Origin: Gammaproteobacteria bacterium LSUCC0057
GTDB taxonomy: Bacteria; Pseudomonadota; Gammaproteobacteria; Pseudomonadales; Porticoccaceae
Reading direction: 5' to 3'
Length of the DNA: 64,000 nucleotides
Assembly: GCA_004535795.1 (NCBI GenBank)
Contig: SPIA01000001.1
Location: 124,001 to 188,000 of the forward strand
Shown here: one piece after another, positions 36,255 through 45,417 of the stretch
How positions within the stretch are numbered: position 1 is the stretch's first letter
Layout: each line of letters starts with the position of its first letter
Program-made: the position numbers and the translations under genes
Notes under the pieces: model-generated
What the model was told of the DNA's origin: nothing
The model's database searches: none
What the model saw: only the letters and a program-made list of their open reading frames with translations

Positions 36255-38411
36255 TTACTCGATAGTGTAGCGCAACGACAGCATCACGGTGCGTCCCGCT
36301 TCGGGGGCTTGACCGCGAATTACCGAAGCGGCATTGCGGATCTCGGTGTCGGTGAGATTGTCTACCGCCAAGCCAAAGTTAAACTGCTGCCACTGGTAGT
36401 TGATGGCCAGTGACAGGGTAGTGTAGCCCTTGCTGCTAGTCTCGGCGCGGCCGACGCGGTGTTGTGCCTTGACCCGCTCGACGGCCGCCTGCCATTGCCA
36501 GTGGTGGTAGTTGCTCTGCCAGCTGAGCACGGCAGAGTCTGCCGGCACTCTGGGCACCGCATAGCCGTCGTCGAGCTTGCTGCGCACCCGGTCGGCCTGC
36601 AAGCCGATCTGGTGGTGGCTGGCAATTGGCAGCCGCAGCTCAACCTCAAACCCCTGAAAGATCGCCGCCTGTTGGTGGTACTGGTAGCAGAGTGGGGCCG
36701 CCGCGAACTGCTCGGCGCTATCGTCGAAGTCGCTCAACGCAGTAGAGCAAGCGTCGCTGTCACTGCTGTAGCGCTGCCAACCACTGCTGTCGACAAGTGA
36801 CGACAGGTAGGTAAAGCGGTCGAACTGGTTGCGGTAGAGGGTTGCTTCAAACTGTATGGGGCGCTGCTGTGCCGTTGGCCAACGCCAGCGGGCATTGAGC
36901 TCACCGTTCCAGGCTTGTTCGCTATTAAGTGTGGCAAGGCCCTGCTCGACGGCGCTGGTAGCGGCGTGGTAGCCGTCGGAGTAGAGCTCTTCGACGGTTG
37001 GCGCTCGTTCACTGCGGTCTAGCCGCAGCGCGACGATAGGTGCCGACCAGCCGCTGCCAGCGCTGTTATAAATGAGTGCACCGCTGGCGTTATAGAGTGC
37101 GTTGTCGCGGCGCTCAGGCCGCTCGCTGGCAGAAATTTGTTGCCAATCGAGACGGCTGCCGAGTTCTAGGCGCAGGTGGTTGCGCTGCCATTCGCCGAGC
37201 CAAAATAGCCCGGCGGCCTTGGTTGTGCTATCCGGCGTCAGCGGCTGCTCGGCAGTGACTGAGCTCTGTTTGTGATCAAACTGCCAGCCCAGCGCACCTT
37301 TGTGGTTCTGTTGGGTCTGGTAGAGCGCCTCGCTGCGCCAATTGAACTGCTCGACTTCAAAGCGCGCTTCATTAATGCGCTGCTGTTCGCCAACACCCCA
37401 CTCGGTGTGCTGGTACTCGCTGTACTGTAGATCGCTGGAGAACTGTTGCCACACTGCGCCATCGTGGTCGTAACGCCAGCGGCCATTGACGGTTGAGCGG
37501 CGCAGGGTGATTTCGGTGCGCTCATCGTGCTCGTCGTGCTCGTCGTGCTCGTCGTGCTCGTCGTGCTCATCGTGCTCATCGTGCTCATCGTGCTCGTCGT
37601 GGCCCACTAGGTGCAGATGTTCACCGGGCACGCCGTAACGCTGGTTGAGGGTGTTGGCACTCACTCCCCACAGCACCGAATCTTGGTGGAAGGTGTAGCC
37701 AACACCTACTGCACTGGTCTGATTGGCACTGTTGACGAGTATGCCGCGCGGCTGGTCGAGGTCGTCGCTATTAGCTCTGCCGGGTATCTCTAAGTCGTTG
37801 TTGCGGCTGTGGCTTCCATCAAAGTGCAGCGCGTGGCGGCCGTCGCCGACATCGACGCGGGTGGCGGCGCTGGCTAAGTCGCCGTTGTCGGCGTAGCGCA
37901 GGTCTACCGCGCCCTCTAGCTGATCGAGCGGTTCGGCGTGTATACGGTTGTCGATTAAGTTGATTACACCGCCTATCGCGCCGGGGCCGTAACGCAGTGT
38001 GGCTGGCCCGCGAATAATTTCTATGCGGTCCAGCAACAGGGTGTCAAAGGCAATGGCGTGGTCGGCGCTCTGGGCGGCGACATCGCTGCTAGCCATTGAG
38101 TTACTCAGTATCGCCAGCCGCTTGCCACTCTGGCCGCGCACCACCGGTTGGCCGGCCGCGGGGCCAAACGAGCTGTTGCTGATGCCAACCTCGCCCGCCA
38201 GTGTGGCGCCGAGGCTGGTGCGGTTAGCTGCAGCCAGTGCCTGGCCGCTGAGTGCCGAGACATTGCCGGCAATTTGCTCGGCACTGCGCTGGTGCGGCGA
38301 AGCGGAGACAACGATCTCCTCGACCAGTGGGGCAGCCATACTGACCGTGCTGGGCAGAGTTAGGCCGGCGGCAATAGCCACCGCCAGGCGATGAGTAATG
38401 AAAGTGCTCAT
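36255..38411 (-). CDS. znuD: TonB-dependent zinc receptor, ZnuD-like, with (HDE)9 repeat
   Basis: Outer-membrane receptor (718 aa). A signal peptide ends near SMA (about 26), followed by the TonB box region EEIVVSAS, a plug domain (QPVVRGQSGKRLAIL, IEIIRGPATLRYGPGAIGGVINLIDN) and a 22-strand-type barrel ending LSLRYTIE. Nine consecutive His-Asp-Glu triplets (residues 271-297) sit in a predicted extracellular loop after GEHLHLVG. His-rich loops are a mark of ZnuD zinc receptors. A small His/Cys-rich secreted protein is encoded just upstream. No Zur box was recognised. Zinc is inferred; cobalt/nickel receptors are alternatives. Confidence 0.85.
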   Translation of the reverse strand: MSTFITHRLAVAIAAGLTLPSTVSMAAPLVEEIVVSASPHQRSAEQIAGNVSALSGQALAAANRTSLGATLAGEVGISNSSFGPAAGQPVVRGQSGKRLAILSNSMASSDVAAQSADHAIAFDTLLLDRIEIIRGPATLRYGPGAIGGVINLIDNRIHAEPLDQLEGAVDLRYADNGDLASAATRVDVGDGRHALHFDGSHSRNNDLEIPGRANSDDLDQPRGILVNSANQTSAVGVGYTFHQDSVLWGVSANTLNQRYGVPGEHLHLVGHDEHDEHDEHDEHDEHDEHDEHDEHDERTEITLRRSTVNGRWRYDHDGAVWQQFSSDLQYSEYQHTEWGVGEQQRINEARFEVEQFNWRSEALYQTQQNHKGALGWQFDHKQSSVTAEQPLTPDSTTKAAGLFWLGEWQRNHLRLELGSRLDWQQISASERPERRDNALYNASGALIYNSAGSGWSAPIVALRLDRSERAPTVEELYSDGYHAATSAVEQGLATLNSEQAWNGELNARWRWPTAQQRPIQFEATLYRNQFDRFTYLSSLVDSSGWQRYSSDSDACSTALSDFDDSAEQFAAAPLCYQYHQQAAIFQGFEVELRLPIASHHQIGLQADRVRSKLDDGYAVPRVPADSAVLSWQSNYHHWQWQAAVERVKAQHRVGRAETSSKGYTTLSLAINYQWQQFNFGLAVDNLTDTEIRNAASVIRGQAPEAGRTVMLSLRYTIE
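37521..37601. repeat. 9-bp tandem repeat, nine copies, coding for (HDE)9
   Basis: Nine perfect-length 9-bp units (plus strand CTCGTCGTG or CTCATCGTG) inside the zinc receptor gene. Five are the GTC form and four the ATC form, differing only at the silent Asp wobble base. Because the unit is a multiple of three, gain or loss changes the number of metal-binding triplets without breaking the frame. Confidence 0.95.
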
Positions 38412-38473
38412 AAAGTGTTCTCACATAGCAATTAACCCCAGGCGTTACCTGCGGTTTTAAATAACTGAAAAGT

Positions 38474-38492
38474 TTCACCCGCGGTGGGTGAA
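38474..38492 (-). promoter_or_regulatory. Hairpin between the small His/Cys-rich gene and znuD
   Basis: TTCACCC and GGGTGAA form a perfect 7-bp stem with a 5-base loop; on the minus strand it is followed by ACTTTTC. It may be a leaky terminator or an mRNA processing/attenuation element between the two genes. No protein-binding role can be assigned. Confidence 0.4.
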
Positions 38493-38501
38493 GACGACGG
38501 G

Positions 38502-38822
38502 CTAGGCTGAAGTGAGAGCGAGCGGTGGGCCGCGAATGGCCGTGATAAAGAATGGTTGCAGTGCTGGTCGCGAAGCGCTGTGGGCAGCAAATTGTGCGGC
38601 TGTTGGCGCCAGCTGCACCGCGGTAACAGCAATGGGGCCAGCCACAGCGCCCTGATTGAGGCAGAGTTCGCAGTGGCCGGCGGAGTCGTCGAGGTGCAAG
38701 TGGTTGGCATCGACGTGACTCAGCGCCAATGGAGCCAGCGCCAGCAGCAACAGCGCTGCAAACAACCTTGCAGAGCGTTGGCAGGCGGCGAGCAGGGAGC
38801 GGCTGGGGTTGGCGTTGAACAT
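38502..38822 (-). CDS. Small secreted His/Cys-containing protein (DUF2946-like)
   Basis: A 106-aa protein with a hydrophobic N-terminal signal segment (about 18-35, ending ALSHVDA). It then has a compact cluster of possible metal ligands, HVDANHLHLDDSAGHCELC, with four His and a CxxC-like Cys pair. It resembles DUF2946-type proteins often found beside copper/zinc uptake genes. It lies 90 bases upstream of znuD on the same strand, so a role in metal handling is an inference. The function is not known. Confidence 0.65.
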   Translation of the reverse strand: MFNANPSRSLLAACQRSARLFAALLLLALAPLALSHVDANHLHLDDSAGHCELCLNQGAVAGPIAVTAVQLAPTAAQFAAHSASRPALQPFFITAIRGPPLALTSA

Positions 38823-38874
38823 AGGTATTATCGTAGCAGAGATAGTTGCCGAGTAAATAGCCGCGGCGCAGAGA

Positions 38875-38903
38875 TTTCCGCTGCCACCGCTTAGGGCTAT
38901 AAT
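38875..38903 (+). promoter_or_regulatory. Promoter of hisB
   Basis: Perfect TATAAT at 38898-38903; the -35 at the 17-base spacing is weak (TTTCCG, 3/6). It lies 30 bases upstream of the hisB ATG and is divergent from the small His/Cys gene. Confidence 0.5.
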
Positions 38904-38933
38904 GGCCGGCGAATTTACCCATTGGAGCAGGAT

Positions 38934-39536
38934 ATGGTTGCCTCTAGCGCCCGCGTAGCCACAGTGACGCGCAATACCTTAGAATCGCAAATTACCATCA
39001 CTATCAACCTAGATGGCAGCGGTGTCGCGCAGCTCAATACGCCGGTACCGTTTCTCAACCATATGCTCGACCAGATTGCCCGCCACGGCCTGATCGATAT
39101 AAAGATAGACGCTAGCGGAGATGTCGAGATTGACGACCACCACACCGTGGAGGATATCGGTATCACTCTGGGCATGGCGTTTGCTCAGGCGATCGGCGAC
39201 AAAAAGGGTATCAACCGCTACGGCAGCGCTTACGTGCCGCTCGACGAAGCGCTGTCGCGGGTGGTGCTCGATTTCTCTGGCCGTCCGGGGCTGGTGTTGA
39301 ATGCCGATTTTGTCCGCAGCCACGTTGGCAGCTTCGATGTCGACCTGGTCTCTGAGTTTTTCCACGGCTTCGTCAACCACGCACTGGTGACGCTGCACAT
39401 TGACAACTTGCGCGGCGCCAACGCCCACCACCAGATAGAGACTATCTTTAAGGCGTTCGGTCGCGCCCTGCGTATGGCCGCCACCGCCGATAGCCGCATG
39501 GCCGGTATTATGCCCTCGACCAAAGGCTCGCTGTGA
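38934..39536 (+). CDS. hisB: Imidazoleglycerol-phosphate dehydratase
   Basis: Histidine biosynthesis enzyme (200 aa, monofunctional form without the HisB-N phosphatase of E. coli). The His/Glu metal ligands are in [33 protein letters not shown] and [15 protein letters not shown] 38934 is preferred because GGAG lies 6 bases before it. It overlaps hisH by 4 bases (GTGA). Confidence 0.97.
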   Translation: MVASSARVATVTRNTLESQITITINLDGSGVAQLNTPVPFLNHMLDQIARHGLIDIKIDASGDVEIDDHHTVEDIGITLGMAFAQAIGDKKGINRYGSAYVPLDEALSRVVLDFSGRPGLVLNADFVRSHVGSFDVDLVSEFFHGFVNHALVTLHIDNLRGANAHHQIETIFKAFGRALRMAATADSRMAGIMPSTKGSL

Positions 39537-40174
39537 GCCGCAGTCAAATTGCCATTCTCGACTACGGCATGGGCAACCTGCACTCGGTCGCCAACGCGGT
39601 TAAAACGGTAGCGCCCGACTGCGAGGTGACCATTACCGCCGATGCGGCGGTGGCGGAGCGCGCCGAGCGCATTATCTTTCCCGGTGTCGGCGCCATCCGC
39701 GACTGCATGAGTGAGATTTTGCGTCTGGGCTTCGACCAAATTCTCACCAGCGCGATAGCGCAAAAGCCGGTGCTGGGTATCTGCGTCGGTATGCAGGCGC
39801 TGATGCAGAGCAGCGACGAGAACGGCGGTGTCAGCTGTCTGGGTCTGCTGCCCGGTGCTTTCCACAAATTTACCGCGGCCAGCGATGCCCGCGGCGATCG
39901 CTTGAAGGTGCCGCATATGGGCTGGAGCCAAGTCGAACAGCACAGCCACCCACTCTGGCAGGGTATCGCCCAAGGTGAGCGCTTCTACTTTGTGCACAGC
40001 TACTACCTGCCCACTGCCGAGAGCGATTGTGTCGCCGCGCGCTGCCACTACGGAGTTGAATTTGCCGCGGCGGTGGCCAGCGGCAACTTGTTCGCCGTGC
40101 AGTTCCATCCGGAGAAAAGTGCCGCGGCGGGGCTGCAGCTGCTGGCCAACTTCAGCCAGTGGCAGGGTGCCTGA
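39533..40174 (+). CDS. hisH: Imidazole glycerol phosphate synthase glutaminase subunit
   Basis: Class I glutamine amidotransferase (213 aa) that supplies ammonia to HisF. The N-terminal [18 protein letters not shown], nucleophile Cys84 ([10 protein letters not shown]) and the C-terminal His/Glu dyad in QFHPEKS are all present. It follows hisB with a 4-base overlap. hisA and hisF, which usually come next, are not in the window; a DUF2288 gene follows directly. Confidence 0.97.
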   Translation: MSRSQIAILDYGMGNLHSVANAVKTVAPDCEVTITADAAVAERAERIIFPGVGAIRDCMSEILRLGFDQILTSAIAQKPVLGICVGMQALMQSSDENGGVSCLGLLPGAFHKFTAASDARGDRLKVPHMGWSQVEQHSHPLWQGIAQGERFYFVHSYYLPTAESDCVAARCHYGVEFAAAVASGNLFAVQFHPEKSAAAGLQLLANFSQWQGA

Positions 40175-40477
40175 GTGAACGAGCTGCGCGCCAAGCTCAA
40201 CCGCGAAACCGCCAAAATCAGCTGGCTCGAGCTGCAGCGCCACTACGCCGCCGGCAATGTCTTAGCGGTTGCCGAGGGAGCCGACCTGATCGCAGTAGCT
40301 GAGGCCTTTCACACCGACAGCGCCGCCCAGGTTAAACAGTGGCTGAGCGATGGCACCGTGGCACCGGTAGATGACGCCGCTGCGGCGCGCTGGGTAGACC
40401 AAGCCGCCGAACACTGGGCGGTGGTGGTGGCCCCCTTCGTGCTGGTGCAGCCGACCGCGCCTGCCGTGGCCGGATAA
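40175..40477 (+). CDS. DUF2288 family protein
   Basis: A 100-aa soluble protein with KISWLELQRHYAAGNVLAVAEGADLIAVA and EHWAVVVAPFVLVQP, characteristic of DUF2288. The GTG start directly abuts the hisH stop, so it is probably translated with hisBH. Function unknown; there is no membrane segment, signal peptide or obvious catalytic motif. Confidence 0.8.
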   Translation: MNELRAKLNRETAKISWLELQRHYAAGNVLAVAEGADLIAVAEAFHTDSAAQVKQWLSDGTVAPVDDAAAARWVDQAAEHWAVVVAPFVLVQPTAPAVAG

Positions 40478-40495
40478 CCAACAAGGAGAGAGTCG

Positions 40496-41659
40496 GTGGA
40501 TTTTGCGCTCAGCGCCGAACAGCAGCTTATTCGCGACAGCGCCGCGCGCTTCGCCCAGCAGCACCTCACCGATAACGCCGCGGCTCTCGACGAACAGCCT
40601 GAGCGAGAGCTCCCAGCATTTTTAGGCCGTTTGCGGCAACTTGCGCAGCTCGGTTTTATGGGGCTCAACATCGACAGTGAGTACGGCGGCAGCGAAGCTG
40701 GCACCGTCGGTTTTAGTCTGGCACTGACCGAGCTGGCGCGCGGTTGTGCCGCAACGGCAGTGACAGTCTCGGTGACCAATATGGCTGCCGAGATCATTCA
40801 AGCCTGTGGCAGCGAGGCGCAAAAGCAGCGCTATCTGCCAAAAATCTGTGGCGGCGAGTACCCCGCCGCAGGATTCTGTCTCACCGAGAGCAACGCCGGC
40901 TCCGACCCCTCGGCGATGCGCTGTCGCGCCACTCGCGACGGCCAGGGCTGGAGGCTTAACGGCAGCAAGGTGTGGATTACCAGTGCGGAGTACGCCGGTC
41001 TGTTTATTGTCTGGGCTGTGACCGACCCGCAGGCGCCGCGCGGCCGCGGCATCAGCTGTTTTCTGGTCGAGGCAGATAGCAGCGGCGTCACCGTTGGCGG
41101 GCGCGAGCACAAAATGGGCCAGCGCGGCTCGGCGACCAATCAGGTCCATTTTGATAACTGCTGGGTGGCCGACGAGGCGCTGCTCGGCGACTGCCACAAG
41201 GGTTTCGCCATCGCTCTTGGCGAACTCGCCGGCGGCCGTATTGGCATCGCTTCACTGGCGCTTGGGGTCGGTAGTGCCGCGCTCGATTACGCGCGCGACT
41301 ACATCGCCGCGCGCGAGCAGTTTGGCCGCAAGTTGAGTGAGTTCCAGGGGCTGCAGTGGCAGTTGGCCGACCGCTACACCGAACTTGAAGCGGCGCGGTT
41401 GTTAATTATGCAGGCGGCCTCTACCAAGCAGCAGGGCGGCGACTTTGCCGTGCAAGCCTCTATGGCCAAGCTGTTCGCCAGCGAAAAAGCCAACGACGCC
41501 TGCTACACCGCGCTGCAGCTGCTCGGTGGCAATGGCTACAGCCGCGAGTATCCGCTCGAGCGCATGGCTCGCGATGCGCGCATCACCACCATCTACGAGG
41601 GCACCAGCGAGATTCAGCGCATTATTATCGCCCGCCAACTGCTCCAACAGGTCGGTTAG
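40496..41659 (+). CDS. Acyl-CoA dehydrogenase
   Basis: FAD-dependent enzyme (387 aa) introducing the alpha-beta double bond in acyl-CoA. It has both family signatures, GFCLTESNAGSDPSAMRC and QLLGGNGYSREYPLER, and the short-chain type catalytic Glu in IYEGTSEIQR. GTG start with GGAGAG 6 bases upstream. Length and Glu position resemble short/branched-chain (butyryl- or isovaleryl-type) enzymes. It might feed propionyl-CoA to the scpA-pccBA route, but it lies 14 kb away. Confidence 0.93.
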   Translation: MDFALSAEQQLIRDSAARFAQQHLTDNAAALDEQPERELPAFLGRLRQLAQLGFMGLNIDSEYGGSEAGTVGFSLALTELARGCAATAVTVSVTNMAAEIIQACGSEAQKQRYLPKICGGEYPAAGFCLTESNAGSDPSAMRCRATRDGQGWRLNGSKVWITSAEYAGLFIVWAVTDPQAPRGRGISCFLVEADSSGVTVGGREHKMGQRGSATNQVHFDNCWVADEALLGDCHKGFAIALGELAGGRIGIASLALGVGSAALDYARDYIAAREQFGRKLSEFQGLQWQLADRYTELEAARLLIMQAASTKQQGGDFAVQASMAKLFASEKANDACYTALQLLGGNGYSREYPLERMARDARITTIYEGTSEIQRIIIARQLLQQVG

Positions 41660-41901
41660 AACGCCCGCAGGCGGGCGAAAAATACTCATTGCTAATCGTT
41701 GCCAGCAGCGTATACTTCTGGTTGCTTGAAAGTAAGCTTTATATATGTGCAGACAAAGTTGCCCAGTAGTTAAAGGTAACAGTAGGTTCCGGTTGTTGTT
41801 TTTCGGCCTGTTAAACATTTATAGCATCACTTCTAGCGTAACCGCTGCGGCCAGATTGGCTGGCCAAAGCATGAATACATTTGTTTAAACAGGAAATAAC
41901 T
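41660..41901 (+). promoter_or_regulatory. Leader region of the cold-shock gene
   Basis: A 242-base non-coding stretch, AT-richer than its surroundings. It starts with a palindrome CGCCCGC-AG-GCGGGCG (41662-41677) just after the acyl-CoA dehydrogenase stop, possibly a terminator although A not T residues follow. Near the gene a GGCCAG/CTGGCC hairpin (41849-41865) is present. A long structured 5' leader is typical of cspA-type mRNAs. No convincing -35/-10 pair was fixed. Confidence 0.45.
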
Positions 41902-42108
41902 ATGTCTACTACTACTGGAACTGTTAAGTGGTTCAACGAATCTAAAGGCTTCGGCTTCATCGAGCAAGAGTCTGGTCCAGACGTTTTCGCTCACTTCAGC
42001 GCTATCGTTGGCGACGGCTTCAAAACTCTGGTCGAAGGCCAAAAAGTACAGTTCACTGTGACTCAAGGTCAAAAAGGCCTGCAAGCAGAGAACATCGTTG
42101 CCCTCTAA
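41902..42108 (+). CDS. Cold-shock domain protein (CspA family)
   Basis: A 68-aa single cold-shock domain that binds single-stranded RNA/DNA and melts mRNA structure. RNP1 KGFGFIEQ and RNP2 DVFAHFSAI are intact. ATG 41902 has AGGAAATAAC before it; an in-frame ATG-less extension upstream is not family sequence. Its codons are visibly more biased toward major codons (ACT, GGC, CTG, GAA) than neighbouring genes, as in highly expressed genes. Monocistronic, with its own terminator. Confidence 0.96.
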   Translation: MSTTTGTVKWFNESKGFGFIEQESGPDVFAHFSAIVGDGFKTLVEGQKVQFTVTQGQKGLQAENIVAL

Positions 42109-42130
42109 TCACTGATTAGCGACAACGCAA

Positions 42131-42160
42131 AAAAGGCGAGCCAATGGCTCGCCTTTTTTT
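42131..42160 (+). terminator. Terminator of the cold-shock gene
   Basis: GGCGAGCC (42135-42142) and GGCTCGCC (42146-42153) form a perfect 8-bp stem with a 3-base loop, preceded by A's and followed by seven T. Confidence 0.95.
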
Positions 42161-42234
42161 ATGGCTCGTTTTTGTAAGCTACTCCCCCAGTGGCCGCTTG
42201 CCCCATTCTTGCCCATCAACACCCTGCAGGTTGG

Positions 42235-42251
42235 TGTGCCAAATCGGTGCA
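42235..42251. promoter_or_regulatory. NtrC-like enhancer site
   Basis: TGTGCC-AAATC-GGTGCA resembles the NtrC consensus TGCACC-N5-GGTGCA: the right half is perfect and the left 4/6. It lies 114 bases upstream of the sigma-54 promoter, a usual enhancer distance. Additional GGTGC words follow at 42265 and 42288. The remaining 42161-42441 stretch holds no convincing gene. Confidence 0.55.
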
Positions 42252-42364
42252 CGCTCGCGTTTATGGTGCTCTATTCAGTATCAACACGGTGCGCCAGAGT
42301 AGTAATTGCCGCGTGCACGGCGCTTGAGCGCTATTTTATGGTGAATTTTCCGCCAATTAAAAAG

Positions 42365-42381
42365 TTGGCACGGGTTATGCA
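42365..42381 (+). promoter_or_regulatory. Sigma-54 (RpoN) promoter of the porin-glnK-amtB unit
   Basis: TTGGCACGGGTTATGCA matches the -24/-12 consensus YTGGCACGRNNNTTGCW at all but one defined position, with the invariant GG and GC correctly spaced. It lies 60 bases upstream of the ATG of the TorF-like porin gene. Combined with the upstream NtrC-like site it predicts induction under nitrogen limitation. Confidence 0.88.
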
Positions 42382-42441
42382 TAGTGTATGGCAGGCAACC
42401 AAAAAGCCTAACCATAACTAACCTAAGTACGGAGAAGCACC

Positions 42442-43510
<1,069 letters not shown>

Positions 43511-43531
43511 CCCCAGCTTAAGGAGAGTTCC

Positions 43532-44785
43532 ATGAGTCCTGATATCATTGAAGTGAAATACGCGCTGGATACCTTTTATTTTTTGGTCTCCGGTGCGCTG
43601 GTAATGTGGATGGCGGCCGGTTTTGCCATGCTCGAAGCCGGTCTGGTGCGCAGTAAAAACACCACCGAAATCCTCACCAAAAACGTCGCGTTGTTTGCCA
43701 TTGCCTGCACCATGTATCTGCTGATGGGTTATACCATCATGTACGGTGGCAGTGCCGGCGGCTTGTTGCCCGACGCCTGGTTTGGCAACAGCATCGCCAA
43801 CGCCACCGCTGAAGAGGTACTGGCCAGCAACGGCGATACCTATTACTCGGGTGCTTCCGACTTCTTCTTCCAAGTGGTGTTTGTCGCCACGGCGATGTCG
43901 ATTGTCTCCGGTGCCGTTGCCGAGCGCATGAAGTTGTGGGCATTCCTCGCATTTGCGGTGGTGATGACTGGCTTCATCTACCCGATGCAGGGTATGTGGA
44001 AGTGGGGTGGTGGTTTCCTTGACGCCGCTGGTTTCCAAGACTTTGCTGGCTCCGGTGTGGTGCACTTATGTGGTGCTGCTGCGGCGCTCTCTGGGGTGTT
44101 GCTGCTAGGTGCTCGCAAAGGCAAATACGGTAAAGATGGCAGCGTCAAAGCGATCCCCGGTGCCAATATGCCGCTGGCGGCGATTGGTATGTTCATCCTG
44201 TGGATGGGTTGGTTCGGCTTTAACGGCGGTTCAGAGCTGAAAGTCTCTGATATCGGTGAAGCAAACGCTGTGGCCGATGTGTTCGTCAACACCAATGCGG
44301 CGGCCTGTGGTGGCCTGCTGGTGGCGCTGATAGTCGCTCACTTCAAGTTTGGCAAAGCCGATCTGACCATGGCCGTTAACGGTGCGCTGGCCGGCCTGGT
44401 GTCGATCACCGCAGAGCCGCTGGCTTGGGATGCGCTATCGGCCACACTGGTCGGCGGTGTCGGCGGTCTGATTGTGGTCTTCTCGGTACTGCTGATGGAC
44501 AAGATCCGTATCGATGATCCGGTCGGCGCCATCTCAGTGCACGGTGTTGCCGGTATCTGGGGTCTGTTGGCGGTGACGCTGTCGGGCAATGACTCAGCTA
44601 CCTTGTACGGTCAGCTGCTCGGTATTGTCACCATCTTCGCCTGGACGTTTGTCACCAGTGGTATCGTCTGGTACCTGCTGAAGATGACCATGGGCATTCG
44701 CGTCAGCGAGCAAGAGGAGTACGAAGGGGTCGATATCTCCGAGTGCGGTATTGATGCCTACCCAGAGTTTGTCGCCGGCAAGTAA
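43532..44785 (+). CDS. amtB: Ammonium transporter AmtB
   Basis: Polytopic ammonium channel (417 aa, about eleven hydrophobic segments). Pore histidines are in GSGVVHLCGAAAALSG and ISVHGVAGIWGLL; the Phe gate and GWFGFNGGSEL region are typical. It lacks a cleavable signal peptide and begins directly with the first membrane helix (DTFYFLVSGALVMWMAAGF). The cytosolic tail after residue 385 is acidic. Third gene of the sigma-54-driven unit, ending at a strong terminator. Confidence 0.96.
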   Translation: MSPDIIEVKYALDTFYFLVSGALVMWMAAGFAMLEAGLVRSKNTTEILTKNVALFAIACTMYLLMGYTIMYGGSAGGLLPDAWFGNSIANATAEEVLASNGDTYYSGASDFFFQVVFVATAMSIVSGAVAERMKLWAFLAFAVVMTGFIYPMQGMWKWGGGFLDAAGFQDFAGSGVVHLCGAAAALSGVLLLGARKGKYGKDGSVKAIPGANMPLAAIGMFILWMGWFGFNGGSELKVSDIGEANAVADVFVNTNAAACGGLLVALIVAHFKFGKADLTMAVNGALAGLVSITAEPLAWDALSATLVGGVGGLIVVFSVLLMDKIRIDDPVGAISVHGVAGIWGLLAVTLSGNDSATLYGQLLGIVTIFAWTFVTSGIVWYLLKMTMGIRVSEQEEYEGVDISECGIDAYPEFVAGK

Positions 44786-44813
44786 TTTCAGCCGCGGCAA
44801 TCTCTGCCCACCG

Positions 44814-44847
44814 AACCGGTCGCAACGCAGTTGCGGCCGGTTTTTTT
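44814..44847 (+). terminator. Terminator after amtB
   Basis: AACCGGTCGCAAC pairs with GTTGCGGCCGGTT (13 bp, one G-T) across a GCA loop and is followed by a T7 run. Confidence 0.92.
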
Positions 44848-44869
44848 ATTCGCTAACAGAAGCAGGGAG

Positions 44870-44898
44870 TTGTTGTTTTTGCTAGCTTTGCATACACT
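44870..44898 (+). promoter_or_regulatory. Sigma-70-like promoter of the second PII gene
   Basis: TTGTTG (44870-44875) and TACACT (44893-44898) are spaced by exactly 17 bases; matches are 3/6 and 4/6. No sigma-54 signature with a proper GG/GC pair was found here, unlike upstream of the porin gene. Confidence 0.5.
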
Positions 44899-44913
44899 CG
44901 CAGCAATCGTTAA

Positions 44914-45270
<357 letters not shown>

Positions 45271-45318
45271 CCCGGCGTTAGCAGCTGTTGGCCTAGTGCA
45301 CAACCGCTGTTTGCGTCA

Positions 45319-45342
45319 AGGCGACCTTCGGGTCGCTTTTTT
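45319..45342 (+). terminator. Terminator after the second PII gene
   Basis: GCGACC-TTCG-GGTCGC: perfect 6-bp stem closed by a stable UUCG tetraloop and followed by TTTTTT. Confidence 0.95.
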
Positions 45343-45417
45343 GTTGGCGCTTGGCGGCGCACAATAGCGCTTCCGCTTATATTTGCCAGCATCTGGCTAC
45401 AGAACCCAAGACCCTCT

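Noticed and set aside
37521-37601. CRISPR or non-coding repeat
   Set aside because: 9-bp units in frame inside a clear receptor gene; they encode His-Asp-Glu triplets.
38412-38933. Zur box upstream of the zinc receptor or the small His/Cys gene
   Set aside because: No palindrome close to the known Zur consensus (ATGTTATA-type arms) was found on either strand.
41662-41677. Terminator after the acyl-CoA dehydrogenase
   Set aside because: The palindrome is perfect but is followed by A residues, not T, so it is listed only as part of the leader region.
42161-42421. 86-aa open frame between the cold-shock gene and the porin gene
   Set aside because: It spans the NtrC-like and sigma-54 sites, has no ribosome site and no family-like segment; treated as non-coding.
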